Below, one piece after another: positions 8,902 to 18,108 of a stretch of DNA of 64,000 nt. Each line of letters begins with the position of its first letter. The stretch's first letter is position 1. Under the pieces are notes generated by a model. The model did no database searches. It worked only from the letters and a program-made list of their open reading frames with translations, and was not told where the DNA came from. This DNA comes from Collimonas arenae (GTDB lineage: Bacteria; Pseudomonadota; Gammaproteobacteria; Burkholderiales; Burkholderiaceae_D): assembly GCF_001584165.1 (NCBI RefSeq), contig NZ_CP013233.1, forward strand, positions 62,001 through 126,000, written 5' to 3'. The translations under genes and the position numbers were made by a program.

Positions 8902-9897
8902 GTGATCCCTATTTCAATCCTGGACCTGGTCCGCATCAGGGAGGGCAGCGATGCCCGTGCAGCGCTCGATAATGCGCGCGACCTGGCACGGCATGCCGAG
9001 GGCTGGCAGTATCGCCGCTTCTGGATGGCCGAACACCACAACATGCGCGGCATCGCCAGCGCCGCTACCGCAGTGGCCATTGCTCACGTTGCCGCTGGTA
9101 CCAGCACGATCCGTGTCGGCGCTGGCGGCGTCATGTTGCCGAACCATGCGCCGCTGGTGATTGCCGAACAGTTCGGTACGCTGGCCTCGCTTTTTCCCGG
9201 CCGCATCGATCTCGGTCTCGGGCGCGCGCCCGGCACCGACCAGATAACCACCCGCGCATTGCGGCGTGATCCGGCCAGCGCCGAATCTTTCCCGCAAGAT
9301 GTTCTGGAACTGCAAGCTTTCCTGGCCCCGGCGGAAGTCGGCCAGCGCATCGTCGCCGTGCCCGGCCACGGCACTCAGGTGCCGTTGTGGATTCTCGGTT
9401 CCAGCACCTTCGGCGCGCAACTGGCGGCCGAACTCGGGCTGCCGTATGCATTTGCCTCGCATTTCGCGCCCGATTCGCTGGAGATGGCGCTGCAACTGTA
9501 TCGCGCCCGGTTCAAGCCATCGGCGCAGCAGGCCAAGCCGCATGCGATGGTCGGCGTCAACATCATTGCCGCCGATACCGACGCCGAAGCGCGCCGTCTG
9601 GCCACCACCCAGCAGATGTCGTTCACTGACATGCACCGTGGCGTGCGCGGCCTCAGTAAACCGCCGATCGACGATATCGAAACCTATTGGTCGCCGCTGG
9701 AAAAGGCGCAGGCGTCGCACATGCTGGCGTGTTCGATCATCGGCTCACCGGAAACCGTGCGCGCCGGCATCGAACGATTCCTGTTGCAGACCGGCGCCGA
9801 CGAATTGATGATTGTCTCGGATGTGTTCGATCACCAGGCACGTTTGCATTCGTATGAATTGATTGCCGAAGTGGCGCGCGGTGTTCAGCCTATCTGA
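8902..9897 (+). CDS. LLM class flavin-dependent oxidoreductase
   Basis: 331 residues. The protein belongs to the bacterial luciferase-like monooxygenase group that starts with [18 protein letters not shown]; other landmarks are [20 protein letters not shown] (about 38-57), [20 protein letters not shown] (about 75-95) and [13 protein letters not shown] (about 113-125). These enzymes use FMNH2 from a partner reductase. The GTG at 8902, 9 bases after AAGGAAG, fits the family start better than the upstream in-frame ATG at 8809. Substrate unknown. Confidence 0.88.
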   Translation: MIPISILDLVRIREGSDARAALDNARDLARHAEGWQYRRFWMAEHHNMRGIASAATAVAIAHVAAGTSTIRVGAGGVMLPNHAPLVIAEQFGTLASLFPGRIDLGLGRAPGTDQITTRALRRDPASAESFPQDVLELQAFLAPAEVGQRIVAVPGHGTQVPLWILGSSTFGAQLAAELGLPYAFASHFAPDSLEMALQLYRARFKPSAQQAKPHAMVGVNIIAADTDAEARRLATTQQMSFTDMHRGVRGLSKPPIDDIETYWSPLEKAQASHMLACSIIGSPETVRAGIERFLLQTGADELMIVSDVFDHQARLHSYELIAEVARGVQPI

Positions 9898-9948
9898 CCA
9901 TTTGCGGTGCAGGGTTCATAGTCACCTGCATCTTATTTAACATCTGGG

Positions 9949-10014
9949 GTCATCCCCGCGCACGCGGGATCCATTTTGCGCAACGTGGATTCCCGCGTGC
10001 ACGGGAATGACGGG
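9949..10014. repeat. Paired REP-like palindrome (family A)
   Basis: Two inverted halves, one starting GTCATCCCCGCG with its own short CGCG dyad and one ending GGGAATGACGG, are separated by about 10 bases. The same element recurs at 14721, 41968, 54641 and 62681. A G10 run follows at 10026-10035. Confidence 0.85.
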
Positions 10015-10106
10015 GACGCCTAGTCGGGGGGGGGGCGAGCTGGGGTCACCGAGCCGGATAAAATTAAATAGCCCCTATTTACTCGCACAGAAAAGCAGCA
10101 AGACCA

Positions 10107-11020
10107 ATGCCCTTCCCCAGTTCTCCTTCCCCCTGCCATCTCATCGAAAGTACCGCTTTCCTGGGCCGCAAGGTGTGGGTCAAGCGCGACGATCTGTTGC
10201 ATCCGGAAGTCTCCGGCAATAAATTCCGCAAGCTCAAATATCCGTTACTGGCCTGGCAGGATCGCCACCCGACCTGGGTCAGCATGGGCGGTCCCTGGTC
10301 GAACCATCTGCACGCTCTGGCCCACGCCGGCGCTCTCGGCGGTTGGCCGACCAAGGCGCTGGTGCGCGGCGCACCCGGGATGCAAAGCGCCACGCTGGAT
10401 GATTGCCGGCGGCTCGGCATGCAAGTCAGTTTTGTATCGCGCGACGACTATCGCCAACTGCGCGAAGATCCGCAAGCCTGGCGTCGCCATCTCGATACGG
10501 TCGACGATAAACACGTCTGGCTACCGGAAGGCGCAGCTCACCGCAGGCATTGCGCGGCGTTGCCGAACTGGTGGATGAGTTACCGTTCATTCCGGAAGTG
10601 ATCATGGTCGCCTGCGGCACCGGCGCCACGCTGGCGGGAATCCTGGCGGGGTTGCGCGGACGCAGCCGTGTGGTCGGCATTGCGGTACTGAAGAACGCCG
10701 ACTACCTGCGTCAGGAGATCGCAGACTTGCTGCTGCAGGCCGGTTATCCGGCGTATCAAAACTATGAGTTGATCACCGATGCCCACCATGGCGGTTACGG
10801 CAAGGCGCCGCCAGAGCTGCGGCAGTTCTGCCGCGAATTTTCAGCGGCATGCGATTTGCCGATAGAGCCGGTATACACAGGCAAGTTATTCCACGCGCTC
10901 AAGAAAATGCAGCAGGCGCAGGCATTTGGCGACGACGACCGCGTGCTGGCGATACATACCGGCGGCATGCAAGGTGCACGCGGATTTGCCGAAGCCTCAT
11001 TGATCCCGCCGCAGGTTTGA
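10107..11020 (+). pseudogene. D-cysteine desulfhydrase / ACC deaminase family PLP enzyme, apparent frameshift
   Basis: The first frame gives the N-terminal half, with KVWVKRDDLLHPEVSGNKFR (the Lys of SGNKFR is the PLP lysine, near residue 38) and VSMGGPWSNHLHALAHAG. After LPEG at about 10531 the frame must change by one base to read SSPQALRGVAELVDELPF, EVIMVACGTGATLAGILAGL (phosphate-binding loop) and the C-terminus to 11020. Repaired, it is about 304 residues, the normal size. The family degrades D-cysteine to pyruvate, H2S and ammonia, or opens aminocyclopropane carboxylate. The break is one missing base in a GGCG(G)C context. Confidence 0.82.
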
Positions 11021-11260
11021 TTGCTTACGTGGCGGAAGTACATCGATATAGCCGATATCGCGCAGCAGATGGTCGCTCATCTCGCTCATGTTAATCGGCG
11101 GTTGTGCAGACGGTGTGAGGAGACGTTGCTGCCACCAGTTGGAAACCTGTATGGCGACTTGTCCGAACGCCTGCGCCAGACGTTCCGAACGCGACTGCGC
11201 CGCCAGCGATTCGCATGGCAATGTAGTGGCAACTTGGCAAGATGTCGGTGCGTAGTTCAT
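10997..11260 (-). CDS. DUF1127 domain small protein
   Basis: 87 residues from ATG 11260, with GGGAG 9 bases before it. The C-terminal half ends in MSEMSDHLLRDIGYIDVLPP, the DUF1127 signature (…LSDHxLRDIGL…); arginines follow. Members are small basic-ended proteins, in some bacteria linked to RNA turnover or phosphate and carbon responses. It overlaps the end of the convergent PLP enzyme gene by 24 bases and lies head to head with the LysR gene at 11373. Confidence 0.75.
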   Translation of the reverse strand: MNYAPTSCQVATTLPCESLAAQSRSERLAQAFGQVAIQVSNWWQQRLLTPSAQPPINMSEMSDHLLRDIGYIDVLPPRKQSNLRRDQ

Positions 11261-11372
11261 GGCGAGCTCCCGGAGTGGTTTCGAAGAATGTATAAAGTTG
11301 TTTCGGTACTGGTCAGAATATCCGACCAATTTAACAAAGGGAAACGACTTGTTCTAACCACATTGGTCAGTT

Positions 11373-12349
11373 ATGCTTACCAACATGAGCCGACTCCCAC
11401 TTCACACCCTCCCGGTCTTTCGCACAGCAGCGCGGCTGCAGAATTTGCGCGCCACCGCGCTTGAAATGCACCTGACCCACAGCGCCGTCAGTCAGCAGAT
11501 CGGCGTGCTGGAAGAACAGCTCGGTTTTGCGCTGTTCGAACGGCGCGGGCGCCGCATTGTGTTGAACGAAGCCGGCCATGCATTGTTGGCAGTGTCGAGT
11601 CGGCGCTGGCGCAACTGGATGCCGGCGTGTTGATGGCTGCCGCCACCGCAGTCGGCAGCAGCCAGCGTTTGCGGCTGACGGTCATGCCTTCCTTTTTACA
11701 GCGCTGGTTGTTGCCGCGCATGCAGCGCTGGCGCGAACGTCATCCAGACATTGCGCTGGAATTGCATTCGTCGCAGCAACTGATGGATCTGCAGCGCGAC
11801 GGTTTTCACGCCGCCTTGCGTCAAGGCAGTGGCGGCTGGCCCGGCTTGAGCGACGAGCGACTTCTGGACAGTCCGCTAGTGGTGGTCGCTTCACCCGGCA
11901 CTGCACGCCGACTGCAAGGTGGCAGCATTGCCGCGTTGGCGCACGAGCCGTTGCTGGGTGATGCCGACCTGTGGGATCGCTGGTTCAGCGAAGGCGGCCT
12001 CAAGCTGCGCAGCAATCCGGTCGCCAGTTTCAACGACGCCGGGCTGATGCTGCAGGCGGCGGAGCAAGGTTTGGGCATTGCGCTGGGACGCGAGTTCATG
12101 GTCGCCGACGCCTTGCGCGACGGCCTGCTGGTGCAGTTGTCGGAGCAAAGGCTGGCGCCGGATGCGGCGTATGCTTCTTACTTCCTGGTTTATCCGCCCG
12201 CCTTGCGCGACTGGAAGCCTTTGCGGGCTTTGCGAGAGTGGCTGCATGAAGAGGTGTGCATGCTACAGAAGAGCATGCCGGCGGCGACGCCAGTGTTGAC
12301 GCCGGTCGAGCCGCCGAAGCCGCCTCAACTACATAACGGACTTACTTGA
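11373..12349 (+). pseudogene. LysR family regulator (GcvA-like), apparent frameshift
   Basis: The first frame holds the helix-turn-helix (LPVFRTAARLQNLRATALEM then THSAVSQQIGVLEEQLGFAL). Near 11588-11591 the frame shifts by one base; the other frame continues with SVESALAQLDAGVLMAAATA, then the substrate-binding domain from SQRLRLTVMPSFLQRWLLP to the stop at 12349. Repaired, it is about 325 residues. The pattern RLQNLRATALEMHLTHSAVS is typical of GcvA-type regulators. The start may be 11373 or the ATG at 11385. Its regulon is unknown; the divergent DUF1127 gene shares the promoter region. Confidence 0.8.
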
Positions 12350-12716
12350 CCAGTTTGGCCGGCACCAATGCCAACACCTGATCGTCGCTGATCAGCAGCA
12401 CGCCTTCGGCGACTGCGTTGGCCTTGATCGTGGCGCCGGCGTTCAACAGCAATTCGCCCAGCGCACTGCCGACCACGGTAATCGTGCCGCTTACGCCGCT
12501 CTTGTCCAATTGATAGACGGTGCCGTCGGCCGACGCTTCCACGTTTTTCACCTGATAGCTGGCGCCGCCAGCAATGAACGCCGCCGGCGCCGCAACCGCA
12601 GCCACCATCGAGACCGCAGTCATGTCGACGCCGCCGGTATCCACCGCCCAAACACTGCCGGTTGCCAGGCTGGCGCAAAGGGAAAGTGCGATGGCGATAC
12701 GGTTGAATTTCTGCAT
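12342..12716 (-). CDS. Hypothetical secreted protein
   Basis: 124 residues with a clear signal peptide (RIAIALSLCASLATGSVWAV, cut after VWA). The mature part is rich in Ala, Val and Gly, begins with the segment MTAVSMVAAVAAPAAFIAGG and then looks like a small beta-rich domain (QVKNVEASADGTVYQLDKSG, GTITVVGSALGELLL). AAAGG lies before the ATG. I do not recognise the family; the hydrophobic stretch may be a membrane-embedding segment. Confidence 0.6.
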   Translation of the reverse strand: MQKFNRIAIALSLCASLATGSVWAVDTGGVDMTAVSMVAAVAAPAAFIAGGASYQVKNVEASADGTVYQLDKSGVSGTITVVGSALGELLLNAGATIKANAVAEGVLLISDDQVLALVPAKLVK

Positions 12717-13035
12717 GGCGGCCTTTGGAATGATGTTCGGATGAATTCCGGGGGCTCCGGATTTTCAAAAGAGACGGATCATAACAAAAAGCCATGCTCA
12801 GCGCTCAATTCAGGTGCAACAGTTCCGACGGCAGGAAATCGGCGGCGTGTTGCTGGTGACACTGTTGACGATTTATCGTTTCGTCGCCGTCATGTCGGGC
12901 AATTTCATCTGCTGAATCCGCAAACATTGCGGTCATCGCGGTCACGACGGCGCCAATGCTGGTTAGAAGTTGGCATCGCGGCAGAGTTAAAATTGCTGCT
13001 GAAGCCGATTCTTTCACGCCGTGATGTAGCCAGAA
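12717..13035. other. Intergenic region, no convincing gene
   Basis: 319 bases between the secreted protein and the DTW gene. A 43-codon minus-strand frame (MTAMFADSADEIARHDGDE…, about 12805-12936) is the only open stretch, and it has no recognisable family or ribosome binding site. Three 12-base units AGAAATGCAGCC-like stand at 13031-13057, over the next gene's start. Confidence 0.4.
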
Positions 13036-13686
13036 ATGCAGCCAGAAATGCAGCCAGAACCCATCAAACGCCCGATTTGCCCGACATGCTTGCGCCCGCA
13101 GCGGACCTGCATCTGCGAATGGATCACGCAGACAGATAACACCGTCGAATTGCTGATCCTGCAGCATCCGCTGGAAGTCGATCAAGCCAAAGGCAGCGCG
13201 CGCCTGCTCACCCTGAGCCTGGTGCGCAGCGAAGTGATTGTCGGCGAAACGTTTGCCGAAGCTGGCCTGCGGGATCGCCTGCACGCAGCGTGGCATGGTG
13301 CCGCGGCGCCCGGTTATACCGCCTTGCTCTACCCGGACAGTCCGGATGACCTGGGCCTGAAACTGGCGACGCCGCCAGTCCTGGATCAGATGCAATTGCA
13401 ACAGCCGGCGCAGCTGCGCCTGGTGGTGCTGGACGGCACCTGGCGCAAGAGCCGCAAGATGTTGTACCTCAATCCACTGTTGCAGCATCTGCCGCGCCTG
13501 GCATTGCGCGATGTGCCGCCGTCGCGTTATCTGATACGCAAGGCCCATGCGCCGGGGCAGTTGTCGACACTGGAAGCGACTTGCCAGGCGTTGATGCAGC
13601 TGGAGCAGAATCAGGAGAAGTATCTGCCGCTGCTGGAGGCATTCAGCGGGTTTGTGGGGCGGCAGGCGAGTTACGGCCATTCCTGA
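13036..13686 (+). CDS. DTW domain protein (tRNA uridine aminocarboxypropyltransferase type)
   Basis: 216 residues. The Cys-rich start CPTCLRPQRTCICEW and the DTW signature (LRLVVLDGTWRKSRKM near residue 135) place it in the TapT/DTW family, which transfers the 3-amino-3-carboxypropyl group of S-adenosylmethionine to a uridine (acp3U) in tRNA. SRYLIRKAHAPGQLSTLEA, also typical, follows near 165. The start codon sits in a tandem repeat, so two starts (13036 and 13048) give proteins that differ only by the extra MQPE. Confidence 0.88.
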   Translation: MQPEMQPEPIKRPICPTCLRPQRTCICEWITQTDNTVELLILQHPLEVDQAKGSARLLTLSLVRSEVIVGETFAEAGLRDRLHAAWHGAAAPGYTALLYPDSPDDLGLKLATPPVLDQMQLQQPAQLRLVVLDGTWRKSRKMLYLNPLLQHLPRLALRDVPPSRYLIRKAHAPGQLSTLEATCQALMQLEQNQEKYLPLLEAFSGFVGRQASYGHS

Positions 13687-13872
13687 ACCACCCGGCTGGC
13701 TGTGGTTTGGAGTCGTTCTGCCATCGACTTAACGCCGCCATTGGTGTATGCTCTCAGACCTCTTCCAAAGTGTTTGTTTGCGTTCGGCAACAAACGTTTA
13801 CCCAGCAAGTATTCCCTAGCAAGCAATATGCGACAGTCTCTGCTGATCGCCGATACCAACGTGTGAGGACGC

Positions 13873-14151
13873 ATGAAGGATTATTACGCCGTTCTTGGCA
13901 TAGACAGCGATGCACCGATCAGCGCTCTGAAAAGCGCGTATCGCAAGAAAGCGTCGGAGTTTCACCCGGACCGCAACACGTCGCCCGATGCACCGTCGCG
14001 GTTTCGCGAAGTGCAGGAAGCCTATGACCTGTTGTCGGATGCGGTGAAACGGCAGGAGTATGACGAGAACCGGCGGCGCAGCCTGCTGGAAAACCCGCTG
14101 GAAACCGCCGAACAAATCTGGACTACCTATATCAATAAGGTTCTGCAATGA
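13873..14151 (+). CDS. Minimal J-domain protein
   Basis: 92 residues, nearly all J-domain: DYYAVLGIDSDAPISALKSA, then YRKKASEFHPDRNTSPDAPS with the Hsp70-activating HPD at about 32-34, then REVQEAYDLLSDAVKRQEYD. No Gly/Phe region, zinc finger or C-terminal substrate domain follows, so it is a class C J-protein; the last 25 residues (LENPLETAEQIWTTYINKVL) may bind a special client. Its stop overlaps the next start (ATGA), so it is translationally coupled to the unknown gene at 14148, which may be that client. Confidence 0.92.
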   Translation: MKDYYAVLGIDSDAPISALKSAYRKKASEFHPDRNTSPDAPSRFREVQEAYDLLSDAVKRQEYDENRRRSLLENPLETAEQIWTTYINKVLQ

Positions 14152-14690
14152 TGCTATCTTCTTTCTTCGAGGACTTGACCAAGGCTTACCAGGCTGAACT
14201 CGAGGACTTGCAAAGCGATTCCGAAGGCAACGACATCCTGACCTCGCGCCTGAAAAGCAAGCGCGCGCAGTTTGCGCTGATGATGCCGATGATCGATACC
14301 GATCCGGAAATGGTCTCCGTCGCTTTTCACGGCGGCATCGATTTCGTCAATCCGCAATTGCTGACGATGCTGTCATCCGACGAGCCGGACGATTTTCCAT
14401 CCTGGGCCGATGTTGCCGACGCTGTGCAATTCGAATCCTGGGCGCAAAAGCTGGCCGACATCGCATTGCAGGAACCGGGCGGCGAGCGCTTCCTGATTAC
14501 CACCATCTGCCTTGAATACCTGTACGAGAAAAGCAACGGCAACTACCATGGCGCGTACAACCAGTCCGCCCATGGCGAGTCGGACGATGCGGTTGAAGGT
14601 GTCGAGAACGATGAAGACGAAGATGGTAGCGATCTGGAAGTCGAAGGCGCCGATTGGCTCGCGGAGCAAGGCTTCGAACGGCTTGGTTAA
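14148..14690 (+). CDS. Hypothetical acidic protein coupled to a J-protein
   Basis: 180 residues. The N-terminal two thirds look helical (MLSSFFEDLTKAYQAELEDL, RAQFALMMPMIDTDPEMV); the end is strongly acidic (ENDEDEDGSDLEVEGADWLA). No signal peptide or membrane segment. Overlap of 4 bases with the J-domain gene means coupled translation. I do not recognise the family. A likely cytoplasmic partner or client of the J-protein and Hsp70 (inference from coupling). Confidence 0.7.
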   Translation: MMLSSFFEDLTKAYQAELEDLQSDSEGNDILTSRLKSKRAQFALMMPMIDTDPEMVSVAFHGGIDFVNPQLLTMLSSDEPDDFPSWADVADAVQFESWAQKLADIALQEPGGERFLITTICLEYLYEKSNGNYHGAYNQSAHGESDDAVEGVENDEDEDGSDLEVEGADWLAEQGFERLG

Positions 14691-14720
14691 GCAAGTATTA
14701 CATTTCAAGTATTACGTCTG

Positions 14721-14787
14721 CGTCATTCCCGCGAAGGCGGGAATCCATGTTGATCTTAAAATGGGTCCCCGCGTTCGCGGGAGCGAC
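14721..14787. repeat. Paired REP-like palindrome (family A)
   Basis: Two inverted halves (CGTCATTCCCGCG … GGGAATCCATG and its mirror GGGTCCCCGCG … CGCGGGAGCGAC) lie between the second and third gene of the J-protein cluster. Confidence 0.85.
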
Positions 14788-14830
14788 AAATCAGCAGAAA
14801 TAATTTCACGCATTTTTTTACAGTGAACCC

Positions 14831-15556
14831 ATGACAAACGCGCTCATAGTAAAAGCAGCAAACCTGATCCGCAACGGCGACATCGCCGGGGCGGAGTTCG
14901 CACTGGTCAGTCTGGCGGAAACCGAAGGCGATTACGCGCTGGTCGCGGCGCTGGATACTTTGCCGCCGAAAGACTTGCTGGCCGTGATCCGCGAATACGA
15001 TACCTCGAAAGAGTCGGTCGTCAACCTGCTGGTGACGCCGGAACAGTTCGCGCGTGCGGTCGTCATGGAGCGCCTGTATGGCGACCACAGCCATGTGCGC
15101 CTGCGCGGCATGGTGAATGCGGTGCTGTTTCGCGATGAAACACAAACCGGTGATTTCATCGAAGCCATCGGCGATGTTGACGGCGGCTGCGAAGCGCTGG
15201 TCGATTATCTCTCCGAGCGCGATGAAGAAGTGGTGCATTTCGTCACCTACGATACCTTCAACGTCAATCGCACTGAAGAAGGCGACGAAGTCGACAAAGC
15301 GGAAGTCAGCGACCGCGATTGGAAAGAACTGACCTGGCTGCTCAAGCACGAGCACCCGGACATGTTCGAACAGATCTGGCCGGTGCTGAAAAAACGCATG
15401 AAGGAACGCCTGCGGCGCGAAGCGGAACTGGAAATGCTGGAACAGCAGCAGTTGGATCAGGCCGACCACGCCGAGCCATCAGAACAACCATCGCGCAAAA
15501 CCGCCGTCAAGCCGACGCCAGGCGCCGTCGATCCGGGCGAAGAGTCGGCGCTCTAA
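14831..15556 (+). CDS. Hypothetical protein, J-protein cluster
   Basis: 241 residues, soluble. The first half seems built of helix pairs (ALIVKAANLIRNGDIAGAEF, ALVAALDTLPPKDLLAVI), the middle holds SERDEEVVHFVTYDTFNVNR, and the end is a charged helix (RMKERLRREAELEMLEQQQL) that may form a coiled coil, followed by a disordered tail rich in Pro and Glu. Family not recognised. Same strand as the J-protein genes, 140 bases after the last, with the REP-like pair in between. Confidence 0.7.
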   Translation: MTNALIVKAANLIRNGDIAGAEFALVSLAETEGDYALVAALDTLPPKDLLAVIREYDTSKESVVNLLVTPEQFARAVVMERLYGDHSHVRLRGMVNAVLFRDETQTGDFIEAIGDVDGGCEALVDYLSERDEEVVHFVTYDTFNVNRTEEGDEVDKAEVSDRDWKELTWLLKHEHPDMFEQIWPVLKKRMKERLRREAELEMLEQQQLDQADHAEPSEQPSRKTAVKPTPGAVDPGEESAL

Positions 15557-15666
15557 GACGGCGCGCCGGATTCAACCGGCCCCGTTGCGCCGAACCGGTC
15601 TTGCCGTCGCCTGTCTGTCCCGCGCGGCAAGATGCGTTTTAACCGTTCCAGACATCCAAGCATCCC

Positions 15667-16899
15667 ATGTCCGACAACCTCCGGAAACTACAAGTCATCG
15701 ACAAGCGCCCTTTCTTTGAAAAGGCGCTCAGTCACGGCGTGACGCATCATATTCTCGACCAGGCGAAATGTCGCGCGATCATCGCCGACGGCGCCAAGGG
15801 CACGGTGCAGGTCGCCGCATTTTTCGGCACCAGCCACCTGCATACGGACCTGGAAAACGCGCGCCTGCGCGTAGTCAACCTGGTCAGTCTTTACCTGGAA
15901 CACACCTTCGACGGCGATCTGCAGAAAGCCGCGGAATCGCTGCGCGACAATACCTTCCTGTCGCATTCGCGCGGTGGCAACGAGATGCTCAAGGCGCTGC
16001 ACGCCATGCCGGATTCGACCGTCTTGGCCGACACCAAAGGTCAGGGACAGAAAGAGTTCCAGGACGAACGCACGCTGGCCAAGCCGTTTTCGCTGGCTGC
16101 CTACCGCAAGGAACGCAAGGCGCGCGAAGAATCGGCTGCCGTGATCGCGGCGGCCCTGTGGTTCGCCAACGACCTCGGCCTGGCACGCGCAGATCTCGAT
16201 TTCGTCGGCGCCGAAGCGGTGATCCGCAGCGCGATATTGGTGCGCCTGGGCGATGCCGAAGAATTCCCCAGCCGCCTCGGCTTCGCCCGATTGATCGACA
16301 AGATCCGCGGCCAGCACAAGGCCGGCACGAAATGGAAAATCGCCAAGACGCTGCTCGACGACGTGCCATCGGCGCATCACGACATCGCAGAAAAAATCCG
16401 CCGTGAAATCGAAAAACATGATGCGCCATTGCTGTCGGATCAGGCCATGCCGCTCGACGTCTTGCTCAACCAGATCGAGTCACGTTACTTCGTGCAGGAA
16501 GGCGGTCTGGAAGAAGTCGACAACTTCGACGCGCTGGTGTCGAAAGAGTGGCACAAGGTCACCAAGGGCAAGGAAGATCCTTATTCGCGCCTGACCGTGT
16601 TCATGTGTATCGCCTGCGGCATAAAGCCGAAGACCACCATCTCGGATACCGAGGCCAGGACCATGATTCGTCACGTGCGCGAACACGGTTTCGACAGCGA
16701 CGCAGTCACCGCCTTCATCGCCGGCGCCGCGCCATTTGAGATCAAGGACAACCTGCAATCCCTGTGGGAAGACGAATTCCTGCCGGAAGCGGAGGAATAC
16801 CTGGACGACGACAGCGACCCCAAATACACCCGCGCGCTGCAGTTCCTGAAAGAGAACTGCAACATCAAAAGCAAGAGTGCGGGTAAAGAAACGAGGTAA
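15667..16899 (+). CDS. Hypothetical protein of 410 residues, J-protein cluster
   Basis: The protein is soluble and highly charged. Segments: KRPFFEKALSHGVTHHILDQ at the start, SLYLEHTFDGDLQKAAESLR near 75, SLAAYRKERKAREESAAVIA near 140, and an acidic end (DEFLPEAEEYLDDDSDPKYT). A lone CxxC-like pair (FMCIACGIKP) lies near 313. No domain I can name. It starts 110 bases after the previous gene on the same strand, so it may be the last gene of one transcript that begins with the J-protein. Confidence 0.7.
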   Translation: MSDNLRKLQVIDKRPFFEKALSHGVTHHILDQAKCRAIIADGAKGTVQVAAFFGTSHLHTDLENARLRVVNLVSLYLEHTFDGDLQKAAESLRDNTFLSHSRGGNEMLKALHAMPDSTVLADTKGQGQKEFQDERTLAKPFSLAAYRKERKAREESAAVIAAALWFANDLGLARADLDFVGAEAVIRSAILVRLGDAEEFPSRLGFARLIDKIRGQHKAGTKWKIAKTLLDDVPSAHHDIAEKIRREIEKHDAPLLSDQAMPLDVLLNQIESRYFVQEGGLEEVDNFDALVSKEWHKVTKGKEDPYSRLTVFMCIACGIKPKTTISDTEARTMIRHVREHGFDSDAVTAFIAGAAPFEIKDNLQSLWEDEFLPEAEEYLDDDSDPKYTRALQFLKENCNIKSKSAGKETR

Positions 16900-16907
16900 G
16901 CGGCGTT

Positions 16908-16924
16908 ACCGAGGCACCCTCGGT
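16908..16924 (+). terminator. Weak hairpin after the J-protein cluster
   Basis: A 7-bp stem ACCGAGG / CCTCGGT with a CAC loop lies 9 bases past the stop at 16899. No T tract follows, so it is at most a weak terminator. Confidence 0.3.
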
Positions 16925-17027
16925 CAGCGCACAGCAGCGCAAAACCAGCAGCCGCAAACTGCCAAATTGTTCCGGTGTTATATTTCAAGGCCTTGCTGTT
17001 CAAGCATAATTTGAAAGGAACATGATC

Positions 17028-17882
17028 ATGGCAACTATCGCTTTTCTCGGCACCGGCCTACTCGGCAGCGCATTCGCAGAAGCCGCCGCAAAACGCGGCG
17101 ATACAGTCACCGCATGGAACCGCTCCATCGACAAGGTACAAGCCCTCGCCCAGTTCGGCGTCAAGGCGGCAGCAACGCCGGCCGACGCGGTGCGCGGCGC
17201 ATCAAGAGTGCACATCGTGTTGAAAGACGACGCCATCGTCGAAGAAGTCATCTCGGCAGCGCGCAGCGGACTGTCGCCTGACGCCATCCTGATCGACCAC
17301 ACTACAACGCTGCCGACACTGACCGCCGAACGCGCCAAACGCCTGCACGCCGCCGGCATCAAGTATCTGCACTGCCCCGTTTTCATGGGCCCGGCAGCCG
17401 CGCGCAACGCCCAAGGCTCGATGATGGCCGCCGGCCCGAAAGCGCTGTTCGAATCAGTCCAGGCAGACCTCGCAAAAATGACTTCGCGCCTCGAATACCT
17501 GGGTGAGCGCAGTGACCTGGCCGCCGCCAACAAACTGTTCGGCAACGCCATGATCATCGGCCTCTCCGCCGTCATGGCCGACGTCCTCACCCTGGCGCAG
17601 GCAAGCGACGTCAACGGCGAAGACGCGATCAAACTGCTGAGCTTGCTTGACCTGAATTCGATGGTCGCGGTGCGCGGCGTGAACATGGCAAAAGGCAATT
17701 TCACCCCAAGCTTCGAACTGGCAATGGCCCGCAAGGATGTCCGCCTGATGCTGGAAACGACAGGCGACCGGCCAATGGCGGCGTTACCTGCGGTTGCCGC
17801 CAGAATGGATCAGCTGATTGCGGCGGGACATGGAGCTGAGGATGCTAGTGTTGTTGGGATTGATGCGGTGTCGCGCGGGTAA
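17028..17882 (+). CDS. NAD(P)-dependent beta-hydroxyacid dehydrogenase family oxidoreductase
   Basis: 284 residues. The Rossmann start IAFLGTGLLGSAFAEAAAKR (about 4-23), the cofactor region VTAWNRSIDKV, the substrate-site segment KYLHCPVFMGPAAARNAQGS (about 115-135) and the catalytic-Lys helix AAANKLFGNAMIIGLSAVMA near 170 (Lys in NKLFGN) match the 6-phosphogluconate dehydrogenase / 3-hydroxyisobutyrate dehydrogenase superfamily. AAAGGA lies 8 bases before ATG 17028, so that start is preferred over the ATG at 17022. The exact hydroxy acid or imine substrate is unknown. Confidence 0.88.
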   Translation: MATIAFLGTGLLGSAFAEAAAKRGDTVTAWNRSIDKVQALAQFGVKAAATPADAVRGASRVHIVLKDDAIVEEVISAARSGLSPDAILIDHTTTLPTLTAERAKRLHAAGIKYLHCPVFMGPAAARNAQGSMMAAGPKALFESVQADLAKMTSRLEYLGERSDLAAANKLFGNAMIIGLSAVMADVLTLAQASDVNGEDAIKLLSLLDLNSMVAVRGVNMAKGNFTPSFELAMARKDVRLMLETTGDRPMAALPAVAARMDQLIAAGHGAEDASVVGIDAVSRG

Positions 17883-18001
17883 TCGTTTGGACTCATGGGG
17901 CAGGGTTTGATCTGATGAGACATGGCGGCAGCGCGAGGGTTGCGATTTGACTCAAGTCTGCCGCTTGTGCGATCCACGTTACGGCATGAGGACTGATGAA
18001 C

Positions 18002-18025
18002 GGCTGTTTGCGACCCAAAGCAGCC
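18002..18025. repeat. Family B palindrome
   Basis: Imperfect 24-bp palindrome with GGCTG … CAGCC ends and GACC near its centre, at the left margin of the island; related to the other family B copies. Confidence 0.5.
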
Positions 18026-18048
18026 TGTGACGATTCCGAAAAGCAGAC

Positions 18049-18108
18049 TTTCAACACCTGAGCTAAGTGGGGCTGCGAAGCGGCTTCGGCTTGAACAAAT
18101 TGTTAGAT
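18049..18108 (-). repeat. attC-type integron recombination site
   Basis: Read on the minus strand, the 60 bases start with ATCTAAC (fits RYYYAAC), whose TAA is the stop codon of the GNAT gene, continue with AATTTGTTCAAGCCGAAGCC and GCTTCG at the hairpin centre, and end near GTTGAAA (GTTRRRY with the last base off). Order, length and wording follow the 60-bp attC of aadA-type cassettes closely, with a few changes in the right arm. Stop codon inside the R'' site is normal for cassettes. Confidence 0.78.

Noticed and set aside
10026..10035. G10 run upstream of the PLP enzyme as a phase-variation tract
   Set aside because: It lies about 70 bases before the start without a visible promoter around it, and run lengths cannot be trusted in this sequence.
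12805..13680. 291-codon minus-strand frame opposite the DTW gene
   Set aside because: Gln/His/Arg-rich shadow of the DTW gene; the part outside it is too short and has no support.
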